A stretch of DNA of 64,000 nucleotides, from positions 62,001-126,000 of the forward strand of contig CANMDW010000002.1 in the NCBI GenBank assembly GCA_947496705.1, given 5' to 3'. Under the pieces are notes generated by a model. That model was not told the DNA's origin and searched no databases. It saw only the letters and a list, made by a program, of their open reading frames with translations. Source of the stretch: an uncultured Aquimarina sp. (GTDB lineage Bacteria; Bacteroidota; Bacteroidia; Flavobacteriales; Flavobacteriaceae). A program made the translations under genes and the position numbers. Of the stretch, positions 1 to 9,239 are shown in pieces. The first letter of the stretch is position 1; each line of letters opens with the position of its first letter.

Positions 1-897
1 ATTATCTATGTTTCTACAGAAGAAGAGCCCAAAACATCTCAGGTAGATAGTATAGTTGCTAAAATAAAAAAGGATTACCAATTTGTCCCAAGTGGAATTA
101 TCGGGATAGGAGGAGGCTCTATTTTGGATCTTTCAAAAGCTGTAGCTATTATGCTTTCAAACCCCGGAAGTGCTGCCGATTATCAGGGCTGGGATCTGGT
201 TAAGAATAAAGCCGTATATCATGTGGGTATCCCTACAATTTCAGGAACGGGAGCAGAGGTTTCCAGAACTACTGTACTTACCGGTCCAGATCGTAAATTA
301 GGAATCAATTCAGATTTTACTCCATTTGATCAGGTGATCCTGGATCCGGAATTAATAGCCGATGTGCCAAAGAACCAATGGTTTTATACTGGAATGGATT
401 GTTATATTCACTGTATAGAATCGTTAGACGGTACTTATTTGAATGCGTTTAGCCAGAGTTATGGCGAAAAAGCCCTGCAATTATGCAAAGAGATTTTTCT
501 TAAAAATGATTTGAATAAAGAAGAAGCAAATGCCAAATTAATGATGGCTTCCTGGCATGGCGGAATGAGTATTGCATACTCTCAGGTGGGGGTTGCCCAT
601 GCAATGAGCTATGGATTGGCATATGTTCTGGGGGTTAAACATGGAGTCGGTAATTGTATCGTTTTTGATAAATTAGAAAAATATTATCCTGAAGGAGTAG
701 CTGTATTTAAAAAAATGAAAGAATTTCATGGCATTGAGCTACCCACAGATATTTGTGCTAATATCACAGAAGATCAGTTAAATACAATGACTACGGTAGC
801 ACTTAGTTTAGAACCACTATGGGAAAATGCGTTGGGAACCGATTGGAAATCGAAGATAAATGAAGATATGTTAAAAGAAATTTATCGTACTTTGTAG
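1..897 (+). CDS. kdnB: 3-deoxy-D-manno-octulosonate 8-oxidase-like iron alcohol dehydrogenase (5' end missing)
   Basis: The reading frame is open to the left edge of the window, so the start lies outside; 298 codons are visible. It belongs to the iron-dependent alcohol dehydrogenase superfamily. The cofactor-binding GIGGGS lies at visible residues 35-40, followed by SGTGAEVSRTTVLTG. The metal ligands are seen as GMDCYIH (Asp and His four apart), VAHAMSY and KHGVGN (two His fourteen apart). The wording of the whole stretch fits the KdnB group. KdnB oxidises C8 of Kdo so that the aminotransferase KdnA can make 8-amino-Kdo for lipopolysaccharide of Shewanella and marine Bacteroidota. That substrate is inferred from family resemblance; the enzyme class is clear. 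kdnA would be expected to the left, outside the window. The acyltransferase gene follows 31 bp downstream on the same strand. Confidence 0.75.
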   Translation: MIYVSTEEEPKTSQVDSIVAKIKKDYQFVPSGIIGIGGGSILDLSKAVAIMLSNPGSAADYQGWDLVKNKAVYHVGIPTISGTGAEVSRTTVLTGPDRKLGINSDFTPFDQVILDPELIADVPKNQWFYTGMDCYIHCIESLDGTYLNAFSQSYGEKALQLCKEIFLKNDLNKEEANAKLMMASWHGGMSIAYSQVGVAHAMSYGLAYVLGVKHGVGNCIVFDKLEKYYPEGVAVFKKMKEFHGIELPTDICANITEDQLNTMTTVALSLEPLWENALGTDWKSKINEDMLKEIYRTL

Positions 898-928
898 CCT
901 AGTCAGAACTCCTTTCAACTTTTACTAT

Positions 929-1483
929 ATGCCTTCAATATCCTCCTTTATATATCATAAGATTTTAGGATGGAAGATTGTAGGTGATTTCAAGGCAGAA
1001 ACTATAAAAAAATGTGTTGTTATTGTTGTGCCTCATACCAGCTGGCATGACTTCTACATTGGTTTGCTGATTCGGCGGCTGGTGAAACTTAAAATTAGTT
1101 TTTTAGGAAAAAAGGAGCTCTTTAGATGGCCTTTTGGCTGGTATTTTAAGAAAGTAGGAGGGATTCCACTAGATAGAACTCCTGGTCAAAATAAAGTAGA
1201 TGCTATTGCAGAGCTTTTTGAAAAAAGAAACGAATTACGTTTGGCAATTGCACCCGAAGGAACGAGAAAGAAGGTAAAAGAATGGAAAACAGGATTTTAT
1301 CATATTGCTAAAGCAGCCAAGGTTCCGATTATTATGGTAACTTTTGATTTTGGAAAAAAACAAAGTATGATCTCAGAACCATTTTATCCAACAGATAATA
1401 TAGAAAAAGATTTTCAATATATGTATAGTTTCTATAAAGGAGTAAAAGGTAAAATTCCTGAATATAGCTTTAATGTAGATTAA
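929..1483 (+). CDS. PlsC-family 1-acyl-glycerol-3-phosphate-type acyltransferase
   Basis: A 184-residue member of the glycerolipid acyltransferase family, shorter than classical PlsC. The catalytic HX4D motif is present as HTSWHD near residue 36, and the substrate-binding EGTR motif as APEGTRKK near residue 111. A basic, hydrophobic N-terminus suggests peripheral attachment to the inner membrane. Such enzymes transfer an acyl group to a lysophospholipid or a related acceptor; the acceptor cannot be told from sequence. The gene follows the KdnB-like gene with a short gap and may be co-transcribed with it, which would fit an envelope-lipid role. Its stop codon overlaps the stop of the convergent next gene by 4 bp. 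Confidence 0.8.
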   Translation: MPSISSFIYHKILGWKIVGDFKAETIKKCVVIVVPHTSWHDFYIGLLIRRLVKLKISFLGKKELFRWPFGWYFKKVGGIPLDRTPGQNKVDAIAELFEKRNELRLAIAPEGTRKKVKEWKTGFYHIAKAAKVPIIMVTFDFGKKQSMISEPFYPTDNIEKDFQYMYSFYKGVKGKIPEYSFNVD

Positions 1484-1980
1484 AACTTGCGGGTTTTTTC
1501 CTCTTTAATTTCTTCTTTTGGCTCTTCGTTACTATTTCTTCCTCCAAAAATTAATTCAGTACTGGAAAAAGTGGTACCAAAGGTTTTTGCTGCATAATAC
1601 ACCTGTGATAAGGCATTTTCTACCTGTTCATTAGTTAATTCTTTTAAAGGATGAATATAGGCAGACCATAGAATCCCATTGGATATTGCATATTTTACAT
1701 CCAGAGCAGAATGAAAATTGGCGGTCATCGAATCTAATAATAAATCTTTATCAAGATGATTAGATTCGGTAATAGGAGCAATGATCCTCATCCTATTATT
1801 TGTTTCATCAGTAATACATAGCATTGGGATTTCTTTATAGATAAATTTCCAATTACCGACAATTCCATCAAGTGTATCTGCATTTTTTTGGATGATTTCC
1901 TGTAGTTTGTTATTATCCATATATTGTGCGTAGGTAAGATTTCCAATGGAAAACAAAAGAATAATGACCAGTTGTCTCAT
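1480..1980 (-). CDS. uncharacterised secreted protein
   Basis: A 166-residue protein with a clear Sec signal peptide (MRQLVIILLFSIGNLTYAQ). The mature part is a mixed alpha/beta domain of about 120 residues with no catalytic motif I recognise. It ends in a charged, low-complexity tail rich in Glu and Lys (residues about 148-166). The fold pattern could resemble the YbjN/CesT-like chaperone fold, but I cannot support that from sequence alone. It is convergent with the acyltransferase gene, and the two stop codons overlap by 4 bp. Confidence 0.6.
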   Translation of the reverse strand: MRQLVIILLFSIGNLTYAQYMDNNKLQEIIQKNADTLDGIVGNWKFIYKEIPMLCITDETNNRMRIIAPITESNHLDKDLLLDSMTANFHSALDVKYAISNGILWSAYIHPLKELTNEQVENALSQVYYAAKTFGTTFSSTELIFGGRNSNEEPKEEIKEEKTRKF

Positions 1981-2087
1981 GTTGTATCTTTTAAGTATAG
2001 TCGAAGTAATACATCAAACATAACAAAAAAGGGTTTAGCTTGCATCAACTTCCGACCAGACACTAAATGGTAGCACTCATTTAAAAC

Positions 2088-2816
2088 CTAAAGAACATCT
2101 GAAGAAGATTCTTCCATAGTGTGGTAGATATTCTGTACATCATCATCTTCCTCAATCTTTTCCAATAACTTTTCTACATCGGCAGCCTGCTCTGGAGTTA
2201 GCTTTTTGGTAACCTGCGGGATTCGCTCAAACCCCGAAGAAAGGATTTCGATTTCACGGCTTTCCAATTCTTTTTGTATCGTTCCGAAACTTCCAAAAGG
2301 TGCATAGATCAATATACCATCATCATCCTGAAATACTTCTTCGGCACCGAAATCGATGAATTCAAGTTCGAGTTCTTCAGGATCGATACCTTCTGCATTG
2401 ATTCTAAAGTTACAGGTATGGTCGAACATAAATTCTACAGATCCCGATGTTCCCAGATTGCCTTCACATTTATTAAAATAAGATCTGATATTGGCAACAG
2501 TTCTGTTATTATTATCTGTTGCGGTTTCTACCAAAATAGCAATTCCATGTGGGGCATACCCTTCAAAAAGAACTTCTTTATAATCCCCCTGGTTTTTATC
2601 TGAAGCTCTCTTTATGGCTCTCTCGATATTGTCTTTGGGCATATTTGCAGACTTGGCATTTTGTATTACTGCCCTAAGACGAGAATTGGAATCGGGATCG
2701 GGGCCACCTTCTTTTACGGCCATTACAATATCTTTGCCTATTCTGGTAAATGCTTTGGACATCGCAGACCAGCGCTTCATCTTACGTGCTTTTCTAAATT
2801 CAAAAGCTCTTCCCAT
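2088..2816 (-). CDS. yebC: YebC/PmpR-family (TACO1-like) regulator
   Basis: 242 residues, the usual length. It opens with the family signature MGRAFEFRKARKMKRWSAMSKAF (residues 1-23, quoted here in part by position: MGRAFEFRKA then RWSAMSKAF) and continues with the conserved NSRLRAVIQNAKSANMPKDN block at residues about 44-63 and LFEGYAPHG near residue 83. YebC-type proteins are cytosolic; they were long described as transcription regulators and are now linked to translation through difficult peptide motifs. Which of these roles applies here cannot be read from sequence. It appears to be a single gene, with about 200 bp of non-coding DNA upstream. Confidence 0.93.
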   Translation of the reverse strand: MGRAFEFRKARKMKRWSAMSKAFTRIGKDIVMAVKEGGPDPDSNSRLRAVIQNAKSANMPKDNIERAIKRASDKNQGDYKEVLFEGYAPHGIAILVETATDNNNRTVANIRSYFNKCEGNLGTSGSVEFMFDHTCNFRINAEGIDPEELELEFIDFGAEEVFQDDDGILIYAPFGSFGTIQKELESREIEILSSGFERIPQVTKKLTPEQAADVEKLLEKIEEDDDVQNIYHTMEESSSDVL

Positions 2817-3023
2817 ATGCTAATTTTAAAATTCTAAGTACAAACATAAGTAGAAACCAAGTTTTTGGCAAATGTTTGTGTAACATCAATTTTGTAAGCG
2901 TATGTTCCGTCAATATTCAATAAACAAGTATTTGATTTTCAGTGTTGATTTCTTACGATTGCTGTTGTAAGATCGATAACCGATCATTTGCGATGTACTA
3001 TTTAGTAAGCTACTAATTGCTAA

Positions 3024-3311
3024 TTATTCTCCCTCAATAATATCATCGATCGTTTTTGCAAGTTTAAAATCATTTTCTGTAACCCCACCGGCGTCATGTG
3101 TAGAAAGACTGATGTGCAATTTATTATAAACGTTTGACCAATCGGGATGGTGATGTTGTGCTTCGGCTTCAAAAGCAATGCGGGTCATTACAGAGAAGGC
3201 ATCTTTAAAATCGTTAAATTCAAAAGTAGTATGGATGGCATTATCGTGATACTCCCATTCATTAATATCTTTTAATCGATGCTGTATTTCAGATACTGAT
3301 AATTTTATCAT
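3024..3311 (-). CDS. 4a-hydroxytetrahydrobiopterin dehydratase (pterin carbinolamine dehydratase)
   Basis: 95 residues, typical for the family. The diagnostic active-site block is EAEAQHHHPDWSNVYNKL followed by STHDAGGVTENDFKLA, carrying the two catalytic His and the conserved Asp-Trp. The enzyme dehydrates 4a-hydroxytetrahydrobiopterin formed by aromatic amino acid hydroxylases, recycling the pterin cofactor in the cytosol. No phenylalanine hydroxylase gene is adjacent. The next gene on this strand upstream is a lipoprotein gene whose stop lies 24 bp away, so the two may share a transcript without an obvious functional link. Confidence 0.92.
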   Translation of the reverse strand: MIKLSVSEIQHRLKDINEWEYHDNAIHTTFEFNDFKDAFSVMTRIAFEAEAQHHHPDWSNVYNKLHISLSTHDAGGVTENDFKLAKTIDDIIEGE

Positions 3312-3335
3312 TTTTTTTGTATTAAATTTTGGTTA

Positions 3336-4274
3336 TTACAATCCTAATTCTTCTCTTAGCACTTCATCTTTGTTGCTGTTTTTACCCCAATAGGCAGACT
3401 TCATACTTTTGATTTTGGTTGCTTTTGTAGTAAGTTCTTTGGCATTGGGCCCAAAGCCACTTGTAAATGCTTCTGTCCAGCTTTCAATTTCGTATGGGAA
3501 AGAGCTGTTGAAAGTAATACTAATGGTTCTTTTAAGCTCGGGATATTCAATAGTATAGGTGTTAATATTATGCTGTTTTTCTAGAGAAGCTTTAGCTGTA
3601 TATGCTTTAATTTCTTTATGTCTTAACCTGCAATATTCAAAAGAAGGAATGATCTTTATATCGCCTTGCGGAAGGCCCTCCGGGTTGATTCTGATTTTTG
3701 TCCAAAGCTCATTTTCCAGAACAACTTTATCCAGCGTAAACTCCTGGTCTGCTTCTCCTTGAAAATAGGAGTGAGACATGATCTCAAATTGCTTTCTGTT
3801 ATTCAATTGTGCATAGACATGGCCACACCATTCTTGCATCGAACTGGATATCTTGATAGCATGCTGGTTATCTGCTACAGGGTAAAATGTACTTTGCATG
3901 ATCGAATAAGGATAGATTCCGGTATTAAATTTTTTAGTAGCATTTAGTTTTAGCACCGGTACATTACTGGTGTTCAGACCATCGGCTTTTACTTGTTCCT
4001 TTGGTAAAAAATCTTCGGTAACGTAGATAAGAACAGCAGTTCCTTTCCTGATTTCCCCATAGCGGGCCTGTTCCAACCGATAGGATGATATTTCTGCATT
4101 ACCTGCATACCAGTATTTTTTAAAATCTTCTGAAAGGGTTTTTGCAGGAGATGTCTTTTCTTCAATGGTCTTTTCAGATGTTGAGATTTTGGTAGCTTCG
4201 TCTGCTTTAATATTACTACAAGCAATAATAACTAATACGCCTAATATAGCGAATAAAAATATTGTTTTTTTCAT
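3336..4274 (-). CDS. flavobacterial lipoprotein of unknown function
   Basis: 312 residues with a lipoprotein signal peptide; the lipobox Cys is in VLVIIACSN at residue 19. After a Thr/Lys/Glu-rich linker (about 24-48) there is a single soluble domain with the conserved-looking segments KKYWYAGNAEISSYRLEQARYG (given by position, residues 52-73) and SSMQEWCGHVYAQLNNR (about 144-160). I recognise this as a protein common in flavobacteria that databases sometimes call a septum-formation protein, apparently only because maf lies next to it; nothing in the sequence resembles Maf. It probably sits in the periplasm or on the outer membrane. Function unknown. Confidence 0.65.
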   Translation of the reverse strand: MKKTIFLFAILGVLVIIACSNIKADEATKISTSEKTIEEKTSPAKTLSEDFKKYWYAGNAEISSYRLEQARYGEIRKGTAVLIYVTEDFLPKEQVKADGLNTSNVPVLKLNATKKFNTGIYPYSIMQSTFYPVADNQHAIKISSSMQEWCGHVYAQLNNRKQFEIMSHSYFQGEADQEFTLDKVVLENELWTKIRINPEGLPQGDIKIIPSFEYCRLRHKEIKAYTAKASLEKQHNINTYTIEYPELKRTISITFNSSFPYEIESWTEAFTSGFGPNAKELTTKATKIKSMKSAYWGKNSNKDEVLREELGL

Positions 4275-4530
4275 AACGTTATTTTTTATAGATTCTTTTT
4301 AAACCCGAGGATGAATAGTCTATAATCTATGATCCGGCTTCTGATTGCTATTGGGATTTAGCAGAACAATTTATTGGTCTCAAAAATAGTTAAAACTGCT
4401 TACTATTGTATTATAAAATAAATTTCATTCATCCATTTTAAAACCTATGTACTTTCTAGTGCATAGTGGTTCAGTTTTTGAAATTTATTGGCACATTTTA
4501 AAGCCAGAGTTTCACTAAATTACAATAAAC

Positions 4531-5118
4531 CTAGGATTTGGCAAGTGCTGTTAACGTTTCATAAACAAGATGGGTGGGGAGCCCCATGACATTAAAATAA
4601 CTGCCTTCTATATTAGATATTCCGATAAATCCGATCCATTCTTGTATACCATAAGCACCAGCTTTATCCATTGGATTGTAGGTGTGCACATAATATGCTA
4701 TTTCTTCTTTAGAGAGTTGCCTAAAGGTAACTTTGGTGGCATGATGTACTGCTTTGATTTGATCTGTAGTTTTAAAACATACCGCAGTGATCACTTTGTG
4801 AGTATCTCCCGATAATGAAGCGATCATTGTTTTGGCTTCTTCTGGGTTTTTAGGTTTTCCCAGTGCTTTATCCTTGTGCCATACAATAGTGTCGCTGGTG
4901 ATCAAAATATCATTTGGCTTTAGATCTGTAAAGGCATTTGCTTTTAGCTCTGCTAAATAATACGCTATTTCTTCGGCTTTGAGATGATCTGGATATATTT
5001 CTTCTATTTCTTTTAATTGAATGGTGAAATCTAAACCTAAATCTTTGAATAATTGTTGCCTTCTGGGTGATCCCGAAGCCAGGATGATGTTACGGTCTTT
5101 TAGCAGATCTTTTAACAT
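4531..5118 (-). CDS. maf: Maf-family nucleoside triphosphate pyrophosphatase
   Basis: 195 residues when started at the ATG at 5118, which gives the standard N-terminus MLKDLLKDRNIILASGSPRR. A longer open frame reaches 5235 but would overlap the prenyltransferase gene and adds no family sequence. The SGSPRR signature is at residues 15-20 and the catalytic ILITSDTIVW block near residue 70. Maf proteins hydrolyse dTTP, UTP or modified nucleotides to monophosphates and act as house-cleaning enzymes; specificity within the group is not resolved here. The upstream prenyltransferase gene on the same strand stops at 5124, five bases before this start, which suggests translational coupling. Confidence 0.9.
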   Translation of the reverse strand: MLKDLLKDRNIILASGSPRRQQLFKDLGLDFTIQLKEIEEIYPDHLKAEEIAYYLAELKANAFTDLKPNDILITSDTIVWHKDKALGKPKNPEEAKTMIASLSGDTHKVITAVCFKTTDQIKAVHHATKVTFRQLSKEEIAYYVHTYNPMDKAGAYGIQEWIGFIGISNIEGSYFNVMGLPTHLVYETLTALAKS

Positions 5119-5123
5119 AATAC

Positions 5124-6050
5124 TTACTTTAAAATATATTGATAAAACAGTAAAGATATAGCGGCAATGACTAGAATAATTTTCAGAAGAAGCAGTAATT
5201 GTTTCAGATGTTTGTCTGATGTTAAAGTAAAACACCTGATCATAAAATATAATAAGGGAGCAATAATAAGGATCAATACAAAGATGACAGCATCTCTATG
5301 CGAAAAAAGATAGGTGTAGCTATAATAAATTACTGCAGCTATTGGGATGCTGGTTAATGCACCAATCAATTTTATGGTACGTTCTTTTCCCAAAATGATA
5401 GGTATAGTTCTAATCTCAATATTATGATCTCTATTGATTGCCAGGCAGTCTTTTATTAATTCTCTTAGTACTACAATCATAAAGGCAAATATTGCATAGT
5501 CTAATATAATAGAGAAAATAACGGTTTGAGATTCTCTGTTTTTTTGGGTGATGGCTGGTAGCAGATCAAAAATACCAACGACGATAACGCTCAATGCAGC
5601 CAGTAATGCAATGATCATATTTTTGAGTACTACTATTTCTTTCAGATAACTGGCATACATATAAAATACACCAGAGGTTATTATAAATAATGCAGCAAAA
5701 CCTGGTCTTCCTATAAGGTTGGCTAAATAGAACCCAATAAGAACACCAACCACATTAAAAATAATAAATAACCGATTGGCAGATTTTTCTGATATATACT
5801 TTAGCAATAAAAAATTCGAGCGAGGATCTCCCTGATCATAGATCGCTATAATAATATTACCCGCAGCAGCAATAAGAATCGTAGCTGTTATTAACAATGC
5901 TATCCCCAAGCCATTCAATGTGATAGCGATACCAAAAGGCTCAAATAGTCCATACTTAATACATAATTGGACTAAGGCAACTATAAGTAAATTATCAAAT
6001 TTTATGAGTTTCAGATATGAAATGAGCATAATTAAGATTTTCGACACCAA
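5124..6050 (-). CDS. UbiA-superfamily membrane prenyltransferase
   Basis: 308 residues with about eight or nine hydrophobic segments, so an integral inner-membrane protein. The first polar motif is AGNIIIAIYDQGDPRSN (residues about 62-78), a variant of the UbiA NDxxDxxxD signature; the second is LRELIKDCLAINRDHNIEIRT (positions about 196-216), with Asp residues spaced for Mg2+-prenyl diphosphate binding. Flavobacterial homologues are generally annotated as geranylgeranylglycerol-phosphate geranylgeranyltransferase, but the acceptor cannot be inferred from sequence. Translation could also begin at the Met at 6029. The gene sits directly upstream of maf with a 5-bp gap. Confidence 0.8.
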   Translation of the reverse strand: MVSKILIMLISYLKLIKFDNLLIVALVQLCIKYGLFEPFGIAITLNGLGIALLITATILIAAAGNIIIAIYDQGDPRSNFLLLKYISEKSANRLFIIFNVVGVLIGFYLANLIGRPGFAALFIITSGVFYMYASYLKEIVVLKNMIIALLAALSVIVVGIFDLLPAITQKNRESQTVIFSIILDYAIFAFMIVVLRELIKDCLAINRDHNIEIRTIPIILGKERTIKLIGALTSIPIAAVIYYSYTYLFSHRDAVIFVLILIIAPLLYFMIRCFTLTSDKHLKQLLLLLKIILVIAAISLLFYQYILK

Positions 6051-6243
6051 TCATAATATGTGTCCTGAAACTTCGGGCCCATCTGTCTTTTAGGATATAA
6101 AAAAATCAAAATGGATGAAAGCATATATGGTGATTGGCATATTGGTGAGCAAATGTAATAATAAATCCTAATTTCTGAGGTGTTAACTTACTTCTTGCGA
6201 ACGGTTGTTTATAATTGAGTTCATTAGCGCATGTTTAAAAACC

Positions 6244-6717
6244 TTATCGATGATGATAAGGTTCATTTTTTAAGATCGTAAACCCTCTGTATAACTGCTC
6301 TACAAAAAACAGGCGTATCATCTGATGTGAAAATGTCATTTTAGATAGCGATATTTTATTAGTAGCTCTGCTATAGATTTTTTGGCTAAAACCATAGGGT
6401 CCTCCAATCACAAAAACCAATTGCTTGATTCCGCTATTCATATGTTTTTGTAATACTTCAGAAAAACCTACAGAATCATATTGTTTTCCGTTTTCATCTA
6501 GCAGGATTACTATATCAGAGCTTGTAATTTTCTCCAAAATAAGAAGGCCTTCCTTTTCTTTTTGCTGTGTTTCACTAAGATTTTTGGCATTTTTCAGATC
6601 CTGTATTATTTCAAAATCAAATTTGATATAAAACCCTAACCTCTTGATATACTTGTCAATAAGATCACTAAGCTGTTTATTATCTGTTTTGCCTACGGCA
6701 AGTAATTTAATATTCAT
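6244..6717 (-). CDS. rlmH: 23S rRNA (pseudouridine1915-N3)-methyltransferase RlmH
   Basis: 157 residues, standard for this SPOUT-class knotted methyltransferase. The SAM-binding FVIGGPYGFS is at about residues 101-110, and the conserved C-terminus (SHQMIRLFFVEQLYRG ... NEPYHH) is complete. The enzyme acts on the assembled 70S ribosome at helix 69. It is transcribed divergently from nadC with an 83-bp gap that must hold both promoters. Confidence 0.95.
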   Translation of the reverse strand: MNIKLLAVGKTDNKQLSDLIDKYIKRLGFYIKFDFEIIQDLKNAKNLSETQQKEKEGLLILEKITSSDIVILLDENGKQYDSVGFSEVLQKHMNSGIKQLVFVIGGPYGFSQKIYSRATNKISLSKMTFSHQMIRLFFVEQLYRGFTILKNEPYHHR

Positions 6718-6800
6718 AGTAAGATGAGTTCATAAAGTAAATACTTCTGACTTCGTACTTCCGACTTCTTTTTTTACATTAGCAAAAATAACCATTCAAT

Positions 6801-7658
6801 ATGATTAGTGAAGCCCAATTCAATAAAGAAATTGATTTGATTATTGCCAATGCCATTCGGGAAGATGTTGGAGATGGCGATCATAGTTCATTGGCCTGTA
6901 TTCCAAAATCTGCAACCGGAAAGGCAAGACTTTTAGTCAAAGACAAAGGGATTTTGGCAGGTGTTGATTTTGCCAAAAAGGTGTTTAGTTATGTAGATCC
7001 AAAAATAGAGCTTGATATAAAGATAATGGATGGTACCGCTGTTACATATGGGGATGAAGCCTTTTATGTTTCAGGAAGTTCACAATCTATTCTAAAAGCA
7101 GAGCGGTTGGTGCTTAATGCAATGCAAAGAATGAGTGCCATAGCTACCAAAACATATCATTTTGTAAAGCTTTTGGAAGGTACGGGTACTAAAATACTGG
7201 ATACGCGAAAAACTACTCCTGGCATTAGAGCACTTGAGAAATGGGCAGTAAAGATAGGTGGGGGAGAAAACCACAGATTTGCGCTGTATGATATGGTGAT
7301 GTTAAAAGATAACCATATAGATTTTGCCGGCGGAATTACCAAAGCCATAGAGAAAACCAGGCAATACCTCTCAGATCATAAACTCGATCTCAAAATTATC
7401 GTAGAAGCCAGAAATCTTGATGAAATTAGAGAAATACTACAAACACCTGGAGTATATCGAATACTTATTGATAACTTTAATTATGAAGATACCCGAAAAG
7501 CCGTAAAACTAATTGGTGATTCGTGTCTTACTGAATCCAGTGGAGGAATCAATGAAAAAACAGTACGCAAATATGCCGAATGCGGAGTAGATTATATAAG
7601 TAGTGGGGCGTTAACACATTCTGTATATAACCTGGATTTGAGCCTGAAAGCAATATAG
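6801..7658 (+). CDS. nadC: nicotinate-nucleotide diphosphorylase (carboxylating), quinolinate phosphoribosyltransferase
   Basis: 285 residues, typical length. Recognisable blocks are the N-terminal AIREDVGDGDHSS, the active-site TRKTTPGIRALEKWAVKIGGG region at about residues 135-156 (KTTPG and RALEK), the MLKDNHI motif near 171 and the C-terminal ESSGGI with VDYISSGALTHS. The enzyme condenses quinolinate with PRPP to give nicotinate mononucleotide in de novo NAD synthesis. nadA and nadB are not in the window. The stop codon is followed three bases later by the start of the YihY gene, so the pair is almost certainly one transcript. Confidence 0.96.
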   Translation: MISEAQFNKEIDLIIANAIREDVGDGDHSSLACIPKSATGKARLLVKDKGILAGVDFAKKVFSYVDPKIELDIKIMDGTAVTYGDEAFYVSGSSQSILKAERLVLNAMQRMSAIATKTYHFVKLLEGTGTKILDTRKTTPGIRALEKWAVKIGGGENHRFALYDMVMLKDNHIDFAGGITKAIEKTRQYLSDHKLDLKIIVEARNLDEIREILQTPGVYRILIDNFNYEDTRKAVKLIGDSCLTESSGGINEKTVRKYAECGVDYISSGALTHSVYNLDLSLKAI

Positions 7659-7661
7659 AGA

Positions 7662-8585
7662 ATGTCAAAAACCGTAGAAGATAAGCTTAATAAAATTCCT
7701 GTAATTAATCTGTTGGTTAAAATAGGTAAGAAAATTATTCTTCCCGGATTTGAAGGGTTGTCTGTATATGATTTAGTTGAAATATATGTGATAGGTATCA
7801 TAAAAGGCACTTTTTCGGCAAGGGCGAGTGCTATATCCTGGAGCTTTTTCTTATCCCTCTTTCCGTTTTTATTATTCCTCCTCAATTTGATTCCGTATGT
7901 ACCCATGGATAATTTTGAGGAAAACTTTTTCGAATTCATTAATGGCGCTTTACCCACACAATCTTCAGGTTTTTTCTCGGGTATATTTGAAGATATTGCT
8001 TCCAATCCAAGGGGAGGGTTATTATCTACGGTATTTATACTTTCGATATTTTTTATGACCAATGGTATTAATGCTGTTTTCTCTGGTTTTGAATATTCAT
8101 ATCATGTTACGCTGAATAGAAATTTTGTAAGACAGTACATAGTTGCGCTGGGAGTATCAATCATTGTGGCATCGTTATTGTTGGTCACCGTGATAGGAAC
8201 CTTGTATTTTTCATATTTGGTGGATGATTTAAATAAAATAGGAGTGGTAGACGATACGGTTTTTTGGTTAACAATTGGTAAATATGCATTATTTGTTTTT
8301 ATGATATTTGTCATCGTGGCTATGTTATTTTATTTTGGTACTTCAGAAGGGAAACAGAATAAGTTCTTTTCACCTGGGGCTTTCATGACCACTTTTATGA
8401 TCATTATTACGACGTATTTGTTTGGGATTTATATAGATAATTTTTCAAACTATAATCAACTTTATGGATCTATTGGTGCGATGTTAATTTTGATGTTATA
8501 TATCTGGCTTAATGCCAATTTATTGCTCTTAGGATTTGAGTTAAACGCATCACTTATTCAGCTTAGAAAGAATTTTGACACATAA
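7662..8585 (+). CDS. YihY/BrkB-family inner-membrane protein
   Basis: 307 residues with six hydrophobic helices, the expected topology of the family. The family-typical segment FSARASAISWSFFLSLFPF lies near residues 47-65, and the C-terminal LYGSIGAMLILMLYIWLNA near 268-286. YihY/BrkB proteins are widespread polytopic membrane proteins of unclear function; the old RNase BN name has been withdrawn and the serum-resistance role comes from Bordetella BrkB. Translation follows nadC with only three bases between, implying coupling but no evident metabolic link. Confidence 0.88.
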   Translation: MSKTVEDKLNKIPVINLLVKIGKKIILPGFEGLSVYDLVEIYVIGIIKGTFSARASAISWSFFLSLFPFLLFLLNLIPYVPMDNFEENFFEFINGALPTQSSGFFSGIFEDIASNPRGGLLSTVFILSIFFMTNGINAVFSGFEYSYHVTLNRNFVRQYIVALGVSIIVASLLLVTVIGTLYFSYLVDDLNKIGVVDDTVFWLTIGKYALFVFMIFVIVAMLFYFGTSEGKQNKFFSPGAFMTTFMIIITTYLFGIYIDNFSNYNQLYGSIGAMLILMLYIWLNANLLLLGFELNASLIQLRKNFDT

Positions 8586-8620
8586 TTTTATACATGTAAT
8601 AAATAATTAAATATTTGATA

Positions 8621-9181
8621 ATGAATAAATTAAGCACACTGTTTTTTGTTTTAATTATTGTTGGATCTCTTCGGGGTCAAACCAAAGTAGGGGATGCGAC
8701 CTTACCTGATAAAGTCAACTTTAATGGAGAAAGTTTATCAATTAATGGAGCTGGTTTAAGAGAAAAGCTCTTTTTTGATATCTATGCAGGGGCACTGTAT
8801 CTTAATAAAAAAAACAATAATGCAAGAGCAATAGCCAAAGCAGATGAAACTATGGCAATCAAATTACATATCTTATCGGGTATGATGTCTAGAAATAAAA
8901 TGGCCAATGCCTTTAGAGAAGGTTTTAAGAAATCTACAAATGGAAATATAGAACCTTATAAAGAAAGAATAGAAAAGTTTATCGGCTTTATCAATAACGA
9001 AATAGAAGTCGGTCAAATCTACGATATTGTTTACGAAACAGGAAAAGGAAGTGTTATTTATAAAGATGGAAAAGAAAAAGGATATGTTGAAGGATTAGAA
9101 TTTAAAGAGGCGCTTTTTAATATCTGGCTGGGGGATAAACCGGTAGATAAAGGGCTCAAAAAAGAAATGTTAGGCCGTTAG
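8621..9181 (+). CDS. secreted chalcone-isomerase-like protein, copy 1
   Basis: 186 residues from the ATG at 8621; the frame also contains a TTG two codons upstream, which I did not choose. A signal peptide (LSTLFFVLIIVGSLRGQ) precedes a chalcone-isomerase-like domain. The family shape is seen in VGDATLPDKVNFNGESLSING then AGLREKLFFDIYAGALYL, and in the C-terminal KEALFNIWLGDKPVDKGLK. Bacterial relatives are periplasmic and are not known to make flavonoids; the fold is better regarded as a fatty-acid or small-ligand binder. This copy is the most divergent of three paralogues within 2.5 kb (the others begin at 9327 and 10547). Confidence 0.82.
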   Translation: MNKLSTLFFVLIIVGSLRGQTKVGDATLPDKVNFNGESLSINGAGLREKLFFDIYAGALYLNKKNNNARAIAKADETMAIKLHILSGMMSRNKMANAFREGFKKSTNGNIEPYKERIEKFIGFINNEIEVGQIYDIVYETGKGSVIYKDGKEKGYVEGLEFKEALFNIWLGDKPVDKGLKKEMLGR

Positions 9182-9239
9182 TAATCAATGAGATATAATT
9201 GTATTTTTGTTAAAAGTTCATGTAAACACATTGCATATA

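Noticed and set aside
3336..4274. Septum-formation (Maf-like) protein
   Set aside because: No Maf signature; it is a lipoprotein. The name would come only from the neighbouring maf gene.
5119..5235. Upstream extension of Maf
   Set aside because: It overlaps the prenyltransferase coding region; family sequence starts at the ATG at 5118.
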